DNA of 64,000 nt, from positions 186,001 through 250,000 of the forward strand of contig NZ_PJIN01000001.1 of NCBI RefSeq assembly GCF_002929705.1, given 5' to 3'. The notes below the pieces were generated by a model. That model saw nothing but the letters and a program-made list of their open reading frames with translations, did no database searches and was not told the DNA's origin. This document shows positions 41,528-52,146 of this stretch, piece by piece. The DNA comes from Arthrobacter sp. N199823. GTDB lineage: Bacteria; Actinomycetota; Actinomycetes; Actinomycetales; Micrococcaceae. The translations under genes were made by a program, and so were the position numbers. How positions within the stretch are numbered: the stretch's first letter is position 1; each line of letters opens with the position of its first letter.

Positions 41528-42307
41528 ATGTCTGAAACCGCCGGAAAATTCCCCGCAGAACGTACCGCCATCATCACCGGAGCCGTCTCCGAACGCGGTA
41601 TTGGCCGGGCAACCGTCAACTACCTGGCTGAGAATGGCTGGAACATTGGCATCATCGACTTAGATGATGCAGCCTGCAAATCAGTGGCCGCAGCAGTCGC
41701 CGCGGAGTTCGGGGTCAAGGCGCACGGTGTTGGTGCCAACATCGGGGACGAGGCCTCCGTTCGTAAGGCCATTGACGAGCTGGAGGCAGAACTGCCGCAG
41801 ATCGTGGCACTCGCCAACGTTGCCGGTGTCAGCTCGCCGGTGGGGTATTTGGAAGTAACTCCCGAGGAATGGAACCGGGTGCTGAACATCAACCTCAACG
41901 GTGTTCATTACGCCACGCGCCGTGTTGCCGAATCCATGGTGAAGAACCACATTGGCCGGATCGTGAACATCTCCTCCGTGTCAGCACAGCGTGGCGGCGG
42001 AACGTTCTCCAAGACGGCCTACTCCGTTGCGAAGGCCGGCGTCATTGGTTTGACCCGGTCAACCGCACGTGAACTGGGCCCCTTCGATATCACCGTCAAC
42101 GCCATCTCACCTGGCCCTATTGATACTGACATCATGGGCGGCACGCTTTCGCAAGAACGCAAAGACGAACTGACCCAAGACCTCGTCGTCAACCGTGTGG
42201 GAACCACGCGGGACATCGCAGCAGCTATCCACTTTTTGATCAGCGAAGACACCGGATACATCTCCGGTCAAACGTTGAACGTGGATGGCGGACTCTACAT
42301 GCACTAG
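41528..42307 (+). CDS. Short-chain dehydrogenase/reductase
   Basis: The 259-residue classical SDR has an N-terminal GAVSERGIGRA cofactor loop, NVAGVSS, the catalytic Ser in NISSVSAQRGG and Tyr-Lys in YSVAKAG, and ends IPDTGYISGQTLNVDGG-like. Asp after the second strand (IIDLDDAA) favours NAD over NADP. In tetritol pathways an SDR oxidises erythritol or threitol to erythrulose; here it might also oxidise a sugar or sugar acid. TAGGAG precedes the ATG. Substrate is uncertain. Confidence 0.85.
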   Translation: MSETAGKFPAERTAIITGAVSERGIGRATVNYLAENGWNIGIIDLDDAACKSVAAAVAAEFGVKAHGVGANIGDEASVRKAIDELEAELPQIVALANVAGVSSPVGYLEVTPEEWNRVLNINLNGVHYATRRVAESMVKNHIGRIVNISSVSAQRGGGTFSKTAYSVAKAGVIGLTRSTARELGPFDITVNAISPGPIDTDIMGGTLSQERKDELTQDLVVNRVGTTRDIAAAIHFLISEDTGYISGQTLNVDGGLYMH

Positions 42308-42315
42308 GAGCTTTG

Positions 42316-42423
42316 ATGAATAACCAGAATTCCGTCAAGTGGACCTTGGCCCGCAAGTTGTACCTGGCCGTAGGGATCGTCATCTGTGGTGTTGCCATTG
42401 TCTTGATGACCTACCCGCGCTAA
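42316..42423 (+). CDS. 35-residue single-TM protein beside the MFS gene
   Basis: This short gene has AGGAG (42306-42310) 5 bases before its ATG and starts 8 bases after the SDR stop. The product has a basic N-terminus (MNNQNSVKWTLARKLY), one hydrophobic helix (LAVGIVICGVAIVLM) and a TYPR tail; positive charges predict the N-terminus inside. It lies in the operon just before the MFS transporter, so a small accessory subunit or stabiliser of the transporter is a reasonable guess. No family is recognised. Confidence 0.65.
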   Translation: MNNQNSVKWTLARKLYLAVGIVICGVAIVLMTYPR

Positions 42424-42477
42424 CCCAGACCGTAGGCGTTCTTAAATTTGAAAGTTTGACTCAACGAGGAGTTTCGC

Positions 42478-43827
42478 ATGGCAACATCACCCACGCAGGA
42501 GACCGTAGCAATAGAGTCTCCAGCGCTTAAATCAGCAATTAAGAAGGCGACCTTCCGGCTCATGCCGATGCTGGTCATCCTCTACATCGTGGCCTTCCTG
42601 GACCGCACCAACGTTGGCTTCGCAGAATCAGCCTTGGAAATGGACCGCGGCATCACCGCCGGAGCCTACGCTCTCGGTGCCGGTATCTTCTTCATTGGTT
42701 ACGCCATCTTTGAAATCCCCAGCAACTTGATGATGAAGAAGGTGGGTGCCAAGTTCTGGCTAGCTCGCATCGCCATCACCTGGGGTATTGTCTCGGCCTG
42801 TTTCGCCTTTGTTCAAGGAGATACATCCTTCATCGCGCTGCGCTTCCTGCTCGGTGTGACCGAAGCCGGTCTGTTCCCCGGTGTCATCATGTACCTGGCC
42901 GAATGGTTCCCCAACAAGCACCGCGTGAAGATGTTCGCCATCTTCTACCTGGCACAGCCGTTCTCCCAGGTCATCGGCTCGCCGTTGTCCGGATGGCTCA
43001 TCAACATTGGTGACCAGGTTCCCGGCGTTCACGGCTGGCAGGTCATGTTCTTCGTTGAAGGTTCACTGGCCATCATTGCCGGTATCTTTGCCTTCTTCCT
43101 CCTCATCGACGGGCCACAGAAGGCCAAATGGCTCCGGCAGGATGAGAAAGATGCGCTGACAGCGGCCATGGAGCAAGAAGACACCATTAAGAAGGAGTCC
43201 GGCCCGTCCGGTGTCAAGGCAGCATTGACCAATGGCCGTGTCTGGTACTTCACCATCATCTACTTCTGCCTCCAGATCGCCGTTTACGGTGTGACCTTCT
43301 ACCTGCCGCAGCAGGTGGCGCAGTTGACCGGACAAAAGGTGGGCCTGAGCGTTGGCCTCCTCGCAGCAGTCCCGTGGTTCTTCGGAATGTTCGCCTGCAT
43401 CTTGATCGGCCGTTACGCCACCACGGTTATTCGCCGCCGCGTGCTCGGTACCTGGCTCTTTGTTTCCACAGGCATGTGCATCCTTGGTTCGGCCTGGGCT
43501 GGTGCCAACCACCTCCCGGCAGTGGGCATCATTTTCATCACGCTGGCGGTATGCAGCTTCCTCGCCATTGGTCCCATCACCTGGTCATATCCGACGGCGT
43601 TCCTCACCGGCACAGCGGCGGCTGCAGGTATTGGGCTGATCAACTCCTTGGGTAACCTGGGCGGATTCGTGGCACCGATCATGCGTACCAACATCAATGA
43701 AACCTTTGCTTCTGAATCAGGGGCCATGGGGATTGTGGCCTTGGGCATCCTGCCCTTCGTGGCTGCGCTCATGATGTGGGGCACCCGCCGTTTCAAGACC
43801 AAGGCTGATGACCTGCTCGAGAAGTAA
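42478..43827 (+). CDS. MFS transporter, anion:cation symporter (ACS) type
   Basis: The 449-residue protein has 12 hydrophobic segments and ACS-family motifs: YIVAFLDRTNVGFAESALEM in helix 1, ALGAGIFFIGYAIFEIPSNL, RFLLGVTEAGLFPGVIMYLA and WFPNKHR. ACS members import organic anions such as hexuronates, galactarate, tartrate or phthalate derivatives. This points to a sugar acid as the operon substrate rather than a neutral tetritol. GAGGAG precedes the ATG at 42478. Confidence 0.92.
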   Translation: MATSPTQETVAIESPALKSAIKKATFRLMPMLVILYIVAFLDRTNVGFAESALEMDRGITAGAYALGAGIFFIGYAIFEIPSNLMMKKVGAKFWLARIAITWGIVSACFAFVQGDTSFIALRFLLGVTEAGLFPGVIMYLAEWFPNKHRVKMFAIFYLAQPFSQVIGSPLSGWLINIGDQVPGVHGWQVMFFVEGSLAIIAGIFAFFLLIDGPQKAKWLRQDEKDALTAAMEQEDTIKKESGPSGVKAALTNGRVWYFTIIYFCLQIAVYGVTFYLPQQVAQLTGQKVGLSVGLLAAVPWFFGMFACILIGRYATTVIRRRVLGTWLFVSTGMCILGSAWAGANHLPAVGIIFITLAVCSFLAIGPITWSYPTAFLTGTAAAAGIGLINSLGNLGGFVAPIMRTNINETFASESGAMGIVALGILPFVAALMMWGTRRFKTKADDLLEK

Positions 43828-43872
43828 AACGAACAAAAAAAGCAGCAACTCGTTAGTGAAAGTAGAAATATC

Positions 43873-44682
43873 GTGACGGCGCACCATGCAACAGACAGCT
43901 TGCCCACCGCAGTAGCGCCACCTCTCTATATAGGTGTCAGCAGCAAAATGTACATGGGCTACGCAGACAGCTTGCGCTGGCTGCAGGAGTTGCGTCACGA
44001 AGTGGACACCCGCCCGGCTCTTGCAGCCGGGCGGGTGGTCCCGTTTGTCATCCCGTCCTTCCCGGTGCTGCCGGCCGCGGCTGCCATCATTGAGGGCTCG
44101 CCACTGCTCCTGGGTGCACAAAACTCCGGTTGGGCCGATGGTCCGTGGACCGGAGAAGTAGCCCCGTCCATGCTCGCCGAGCTGGGCGTTACCCTGGTGG
44201 AGCTGGGGCATGCCGAGCGGCGTCGTCATTTTCATGAAGACAACGCCATGGTGGCGCAAAAAGTGGCAGCAGCCTGGGCCGCGGGCATGACACCGTTGCT
44301 GTGCGTGGGAGAGCTGGAGCATGCGGAGCCGGCAGTAGCTGCCCACGTGGTTTTCGAGCAGATTGCCGCAGCGGTGGGGGATTGGGACAGTGCCGCGGAC
44401 CTGGTCATCGCCTATGAACCGGTATGGGCCATTGGTGCACCGGAACCAGCCAACCCGGCCTACATTTCCGCAGTTGTTCAGGCCCTGCGAGACCTTCTGG
44501 CGCAGCATCAACTAGCCGCGCTACCCATCATTTACGGAGGCTCGGCCAAGCCCGGACTCCTCCCCGAACTGAACGGCGTCTCCGGGCTCTTCTTGGGACG
44601 ATTTGCCCACGAAGCCCGCAACTTTGGGGCCGTGCTCGATGAGGCCCTCGCCGCCCAATACGGCGCTCTTGACGTCAACTAG
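43873..44682 (+). CDS. Triose-phosphate-isomerase-like protein (EryH/LerI-like)
   Basis: The 269-residue protein has the TIM fold and catalytic set: Lys25 (VSSKMYMG, replacing the usual NxK), His113 (VELGHAERR) and Glu182 (IAYEPVWAIG). The Asn-to-Ser change before Lys and the longer N-terminus set it apart from housekeeping TpiA. Homologues EryH/LerI isomerise L-erythrulose-1-phosphate to D-erythrulose-4-phosphate, feeding the RpiB-like enzyme. The start is GTG at 43873 with a weak ribosome site. It ends the operon; its stop TAG is also part of the next gene's -10 box. Confidence 0.87.
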   Translation: MTAHHATDSLPTAVAPPLYIGVSSKMYMGYADSLRWLQELRHEVDTRPALAAGRVVPFVIPSFPVLPAAAAIIEGSPLLLGAQNSGWADGPWTGEVAPSMLAELGVTLVELGHAERRRHFHEDNAMVAQKVAAAWAAGMTPLLCVGELEHAEPAVAAHVVFEQIAAAVGDWDSAADLVIAYEPVWAIGAPEPANPAYISAVVQALRDLLAQHQLAALPIIYGGSAKPGLLPELNGVSGLFLGRFAHEARNFGAVLDEALAAQYGALDVN

Positions 44683-44692
44683 ACTTGGGGGT

Positions 44693-45541
44693 GTGAACAC
44701 TCGGCCCGCAGCACCGCATTCCAGTCTTCCGGAGCACCCACGCGCCGGGGCCGAATGCGGGCGTGTGTATTCCGGGTTGCAGCCCGCAGAGCGGACTCGG
44801 GAACGGTACCAGAAATTCATAGACGCCGGCATTGAGCTGTTTGGCACCGTGGGCTATGCCTCGGCCAAAATCAAGACCTTGTGCCATTGTGCGGGGCTGA
44901 GTGAGCGCTACTTTTACGAGTCCTTCGATTCCCGCGAACAGCTGCTGACCGAGGTGTATGAGACGGTGTCCACCGAGCTCATGGTCCAGGTGACCGAGGC
45001 CTTGTCAGATCCTGAGGCCAACCCCAAGGATGCCATCCGCGCAAGCCTGGCCGCCGTGGTCAACTTCATGCTGGGCGATCCCCGCCATGCCCAAATCATC
45101 CTCGTGGAAATTGTTGGGGTTTCCGAAGAGCTGGAAGCAAAACGCCACCAGGCCATGAGCAATTTTGCAGGCCAATCGATGGGTGCCCTGTTGATACTGG
45201 CCGGGATCAAAGCGTCCGTGGTTAAGCAGCTACTCGGCGGGGACCTGGGCAGTCACGGTGGCGGTAGCAACCCCGGTGACAGTGCAGGAGCGCGTCTGCA
45301 GGCCGTTGACCCGAACCACCCCCTTGCCGAGGCGCTGGAATTTGCCCGCCTGACGTCCATCTCCATGGTGGGTGGGGTGAACAATATGCTGCTGGACGCC
45401 GTGATTGGCGGAACTACCACTAACTCAGAGCGCATCATCGAGGTCTCTTATCAGTTGCTGTGCAACGCCTCCTCCGGGATCAGGGCATTGTCTGGCACCG
45501 ATGCAACTGCTGCTGCTCCGAAAGTAACCCCTGCAACGTAA
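44693..45541 (+). CDS. TetR/AcrR-family regulator
   Basis: The 282-residue protein has a ~35-residue polar N-terminal extension, the TetR helix-turn-helix (~40-85: RYQKFIDAGIELFGTVGYAS, LCHCAGLSERYFYESF) and a long helical C-terminal domain with a Gly-rich insertion (GGDLGSHGGGSNPGDSAGAR). The GTG at 44693 lies 7 bases after TAGACT (44680-44685) without a ribosome site, so a leaderless transcript is likely. No operator palindrome is evident. Target unknown. Confidence 0.82.
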   Translation: MNTRPAAPHSSLPEHPRAGAECGRVYSGLQPAERTRERYQKFIDAGIELFGTVGYASAKIKTLCHCAGLSERYFYESFDSREQLLTEVYETVSTELMVQVTEALSDPEANPKDAIRASLAAVVNFMLGDPRHAQIILVEIVGVSEELEAKRHQAMSNFAGQSMGALLILAGIKASVVKQLLGGDLGSHGGGSNPGDSAGARLQAVDPNHPLAEALEFARLTSISMVGGVNNMLLDAVIGGTTTNSERIIEVSYQLLCNASSGIRALSGTDATAAAPKVTPAT

Positions 45542-45579
45542 CTATTGGTTGCATAGCGGCAAAGTGACACGATGGAACC

Positions 45580-46308
45580 ATGACCTTCCCTGAACTCTTT
45601 GCCGGTTATTGGTGGTTACTCTTCCCGCTGGGAGGTATGGCGGCCGGCGGCTTCAAGGCCTTGTTTGCATCCCGTGAACGTGCGCAGGAACGCGCCCATG
45701 CACGCCAGATCGAGATGTACAAACTCCAGCACCCGGAAGCGGCGGCACTGGATCCTGCCAACCGCCAGCAGCCGTTTGCGAATACCGTCAGTCTGGCCAA
45801 GGACGGGTATTCAGAAGCTGATGTTGCCAGGGTCAAGGGTGAACACGATTCCGTCAACAAGCGGTGGCTCAGCTATGAGTTGGACGTTGGCAAGCTGATC
45901 GACTTCCCCATGATGAGCGATGTCCGCCAGCCGTTGACCGTTGCATTCTTACGGGCCAAGCGCGACGCCGATGCTCTCCGCCCTCTCGAAGGCGATGAGA
46001 TCTCTGCCAAAAGCCGTTGGGACGATTACCGCAACGCCGTGAACGCCTTCGCCGTGGCCTTTGATATCGCGGAAAAAGAAGCCCACAGGATCAAGGACTC
46101 TGCGTTCAATGATGGGGAACGCCAGCGCCTTGGCACTGCGCGCAAGCTGGTGAACATTGCCGAGGATGACGCCGCCAGCCCTGCCGAGCGTCAAACGGCC
46201 TATAAGCGGGCACGCAAGGAACTCGACGGTCTGATCGTTCTTCCGGACGTCACCATCGCCTCGCTCGAACAAAAAGTGGCCCGCATGCTTGACGGCACCG
46301 CAGGCTAA
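45580..46308 (+). CDS. Membrane-anchored hypothetical protein
   Basis: The 242-residue protein starts with one hydrophobic helix (~7-29: FAGYWWLLFPLGGMAAGGFK) followed by a basic stretch rich in Arg and Glu, then a soluble, mostly helical domain (EISAKSRWDDYRNAVNAFAV, ASLEQKVARMLDG). It is probably anchored with the bulk in the cytoplasm. The ATG has GGAA six bases upstream. No family is recognised; similar proteins occur in relatives, by general impression only. Confidence 0.7.
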   Translation: MTFPELFAGYWWLLFPLGGMAAGGFKALFASRERAQERAHARQIEMYKLQHPEAAALDPANRQQPFANTVSLAKDGYSEADVARVKGEHDSVNKRWLSYELDVGKLIDFPMMSDVRQPLTVAFLRAKRDADALRPLEGDEISAKSRWDDYRNAVNAFAVAFDIAEKEAHRIKDSAFNDGERQRLGTARKLVNIAEDDAASPAERQTAYKRARKELDGLIVLPDVTIASLEQKVARMLDGTAG

Positions 46309-46396
46309 CAAACGTCTCTCGCGGTGCGTCGCCGCGCTCATTCTCCTCCCACAGCAAGGATCCGAACCCGTGAACGCCCCGAGCACCGCCTCCACT

Positions 46397-46408
46397 GTTA
46401 GCGCTAAC
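46397..46408. promoter_or_regulatory. LacI-type operator upstream of the beta-galactosidase gene
   Basis: GTTAGCGCTAAC is a perfect 12-base palindrome with the central CG typical of LacI/GalR operators, 52 bases before the LacZ ATG. No LacI-family gene lies in the window, so the regulator would act in trans. Confidence 0.65.
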
Positions 46409-46450
46409 CTACCCTCTGCACTGACCGCCAACCTGGCCGAGCACCCCTAA

Positions 46451-49465
<3,015 letters not shown>

Positions 49466-49536
49466 CTGGGCAGCTCTTACCCAGCAACGCTTCAGCGTCC
49501 GGGGGTATGCTGACACAAACTTCTAAGGGGTCTTTT

Positions 49537-50358
49537 ATGAAACGAACAGTAGTCATCACCGGTGCCAGCGACGGGATCGGGGCGGCAGCGGCAAAAATGC
49601 TGGCGTATCCGGGGGACACCTTGGTTTTGGTGGGACGCTCGCCGGAGAAGACCCGCGCCATCGCGGAGGAACTGGACGCCGACTATTCTCTGTGCGATTT
49701 CAGTGAGCTAGAACAGGTACGCGCGCTAGCTGCCTCACTTGCACAGAAGTATCCGCGCATTGATGTCCTGGCAAACAACGCCGGCGGCATCATGGCGGAC
49801 CGGGAAGAAACCGTGGACGGGCATGAGAAGACGTTTCAGGTGAACCACCTGGCCCCGTTCCTGCTCACCACCTTGCTCATTGACAATTTGGTGGCTAGCC
49901 GGGCCACCGTTATCAATACCTCAAGTGCGGCGCACAAACTGATGGCGAAATTCGACATTGACGATCTGGACGCTCGCAAGCACTACAGTCCCAGCACGGC
50001 CTATGGCAACGCCAAACTCGCGAACATCTTGTTCACCAAGGAGTTGCAGCGCCGCTACGGGGACCACGGCATTAACGCAGCTGCCTTCCATCCGGGCGTG
50101 GTGGGCACCAATTTTGCCGCCGAATCAACTCCCCTGATGAAGCTTGGCTACGGACCCATTGCCAAGCGCCTGCTGCTCTCTCCGGAACAAGGTGCAGACA
50201 CGTTGCTGTGGCTAGCCACCACAATCCCCGGAGTTGTTTGGACACCGGGGGAGTACTACGCCAAGCGCAAAATAGCCAAGACGAGCCGGCAGGCGCAGGA
50301 TCCCGCGTTGGCCGTGCAATTGTGGGAGCACAGTGACGCCATGGTGACGGCGGTCTAG
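49537..50358 (+). CDS. SDR-family oxidoreductase
   Basis: The 273-residue protein has TGASDGIG at the cofactor site, NNAGGIM, catalytic Ser (INTSSAAHKLM) and the YGNAKLAN Tyr-Lys pair. It resembles retinol-dehydrogenase/WWOX-like SDRs, common in actinobacteria with unknown substrates. The Arg after the second strand (VGRSPEK) favours NADP. The ATG at 49537 follows AAGGGG; a promoter with TATGCT lies at 49506. It is a single gene, convergent with idi. Confidence 0.88.
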   Translation: MKRTVVITGASDGIGAAAAKMLAYPGDTLVLVGRSPEKTRAIAEELDADYSLCDFSELEQVRALAASLAQKYPRIDVLANNAGGIMADREETVDGHEKTFQVNHLAPFLLTTLLIDNLVASRATVINTSSAAHKLMAKFDIDDLDARKHYSPSTAYGNAKLANILFTKELQRRYGDHGINAAAFHPGVVGTNFAAESTPLMKLGYGPIAKRLLLSPEQGADTLLWLATTIPGVVWTPGEYYAKRKIAKTSRQAQDPALAVQLWEHSDAMVTAV

Positions 50359-50388
50359 AGCCTCAAGCTAAAGCTTTACGCTAAAGGC

Positions 50389-50937
50389 TCACGCCTGGAG
50401 GTGACCTCCGGTATACACGCCTTCGGCCAGCTGCTGGACGAGCCAGGGGCTGAAGGCAAAAGGTGTGGCCGCCACCGCTTCTTCAACGTCCACAACGTCG
50501 GCCCAAGCCCAGTCACTGACTTCGGCGGGGTTGGGCGCGATGGTGGCATCGCCGCTGAACACGGCGGTGAAGACGGGGCAGATCTCGTTCTCCACAATGC
50601 CGGAGGCGTCAACGGCGCGGTAGCGGAAATCCGGAAGTGCCGGCTGTATGTCGGTGACCACAAGGTTCAGTTCGACGGCGGCGCGGCGGATGATGGCGTC
50701 CTGGAAGGACTCCCCGGGTGCAGGGTGGCCACAGAAGGAATTGGTCCACACGCCCGGCCAGGTCAGCTTGGACAGCGCCCGGCGGGTCAGCAAGGTGCGG
50801 CCCTGAGCGTCCAACAGGTGGCAAGAAAAAGCAAGATGAAGGGGCGTCTGCTCGGTATGAACCAGCGCCTTATCTGCGGTGCCGATCTCCGCTCCGCTTT
50901 CATCTAGCAACCTGACCAGCTCAATCTCTTGACCCAT
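50389..50937 (-). CDS. idi: Isopentenyl-diphosphate delta-isomerase (type I)
   Basis: The 182-residue protein has the type I Idi (Nudix-fold) motifs: VWTNSFCGHPAPGES with the catalytic Cys, RRAAVELNL (Nudix-like Glu) and VENEICPVF with the second catalytic Glu. It interconverts IPP and DMAPP for isoprenoid synthesis in the cytoplasm. The ATG at 50937 gives the usual family length; a GTG three codons upstream is nearer to AAGGAA and also possible. No isoprenoid genes are adjacent. Confidence 0.92.
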   Translation of the reverse strand: MGQEIELVRLLDESGAEIGTADKALVHTEQTPLHLAFSCHLLDAQGRTLLTRRALSKLTWPGVWTNSFCGHPAPGESFQDAIIRRAAVELNLVVTDIQPALPDFRYRAVDASGIVENEICPVFTAVFSGDATIAPNPAEVSDWAWADVVDVEEAVAATPFAFSPWLVQQLAEGVYTGGHLQA

Positions 50938-50969
50938 GATGGGCACAGTTCCTTCCGCTCGCAGCATTT

Positions 50970-52079
50970 CTAACAGGGCCGATATGTCTTTCCCCCGGGC
51001 GCATAGCACCGAGGACCAGTGTATCCGGGGTAGCCGCCACCTGAGTCTTGCGCAGGGGGTTCGTAGACTGGCGGGACATAGACAGGAGGTAGATTCCTGA
51101 TGCGCTCGGCTTCGGCAGCAGCCTCTGCGGCGGCCGCAGCTTCAGCTTCAGCTTGAGCTTTGGCTGCTGCGGCAGCTTTCGTGACCCTGGCCGCTTCCTC
51201 TTTTTGCGCCTTGGCATCTGCGGCTTTCTTCTTGGCCGCCACTTCTGCTGCGGCTTTCTTGGCTGCAGCCTCGGTCTCAGCTTTCCGCAGTGTGGCCTCC
51301 GCCGAAGTGAGAGACGTCAGATTGGACTCGGCCTGCTCAACCTTTGTTGTCAGGAGCCCGATCTCAGTTTCTAACTCGATGGCGGTGTACGCGGACCATC
51401 GGACAGTATTCGCGCCGCTCTTACCAGCCAACAGTAAAGCCTTAACGGACTTGGCTGTTGCTATGGCTGCAGCGGCAACTGTCATGACAGATCCAGTGGC
51501 CGCAGCAGTAGACCTAGGTTGGGCAGCAATTGCCGTCTCCAAGGCGGTGGTTGATGCAGCAAGTTGGCCAGGCAAAGTGCACTGAACCTCGGGATCATAA
51601 ATACCCCTCGAGCTGGCTTTTGCCTCTTTCTCCGCATCTTGAACTGGGGGAAGGAACTTTGAGTTCTTCCCGAAGACGACGGCCGTGCCGAATCCAGCTC
51701 TGGCGATTTCGGCGCTGACAAATTCGTCGACGGAAGTGAATACTGCTGCCAGCGTCCGGTCATATTGGTCTGTTCGTTCGACGTCGTACATCAATTTGAT
51801 CGGCGAGTCGACGGGAAGTAAGCCGCGGAGAAATTCGGTGGCTTCCTCGCCAAGGCATTCAGGCGGGGTAGTCGGATCCTTGGTTTCAGGGGTGTCGATG
51901 TTCAGCAATCTGATGGTCTGGTTCTTGCCGTTCACAGAGGCTACCAAGGTATCACCATCGGTGATGGAGACTACTTTTCCGGTGTCTGAATTCTCATTTG
52001 TGCAGGCTGTGGTGCTGAGAACGAACGCGGCAGTGAGCCCCATACTGAGCAGCAGTCTTCTTCCAGCGAAACTATTCAT
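50970..52079 (-). CDS. Thermonuclease-like (SNase) lipoprotein with Ala-rich coiled coil
   Basis: The 369-residue protein has a lipoprotein signal ending LSTTAC (Cys26). An SNase domain follows (~35-165) with GDTLVASVNGKNQTIRLLNI, DTPETKD and the nuclease-type Glu (EEATEFLRG) and Arg (YDRTLAAVF). Next come a helical segment and an extended Ala/Lys/Glu coiled coil (~250-335). It ends in a Pro/Tyr/Gly-rich tail closing GPRCYAPGGKTYRPC, reminiscent of Excalibur-type termini. It should be a surface nuclease tethered through a long spacer. The ATG at 52079 gives a normal signal peptide; earlier in-frame starts add ten unlikely residues. Codon choice looks less GC-biased than in neighbours. Confidence 0.82.
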   Translation of the reverse strand: MNSFAGRRLLLSMGLTAAFVLSTTACTNENSDTGKVVSITDGDTLVASVNGKNQTIRLLNIDTPETKDPTTPPECLGEEATEFLRGLLPVDSPIKLMYDVERTDQYDRTLAAVFTSVDEFVSAEIARAGFGTAVVFGKNSKFLPPVQDAEKEAKASSRGIYDPEVQCTLPGQLAASTTALETAIAAQPRSTAAATGSVMTVAAAAIATAKSVKALLLAGKSGANTVRWSAYTAIELETEIGLLTTKVEQAESNLTSLTSAEATLRKAETEAAAKKAAAEVAAKKKAADAKAQKEEAARVTKAAAAAKAQAEAEAAAAAEAAAEAERIRNLPPVYVPPVYEPPAQDSGGGYPGYTGPRCYAPGGKTYRPC

Positions 52080-52146
52080 GAGTGCTATTGCAACATCACG
52101 CCCCATCAATCACGGGAGCCGTAGGCGGCTCGGTCAATAGGATAGT

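Noticed and set aside
46369-46449. 26-codon GTG-started frame before lacZ
   Set aside because: AAGGA is present, but the LacI-type palindrome lies inside it and the peptide is Ala/Ser/Thr-rich without features; better read as operator region.
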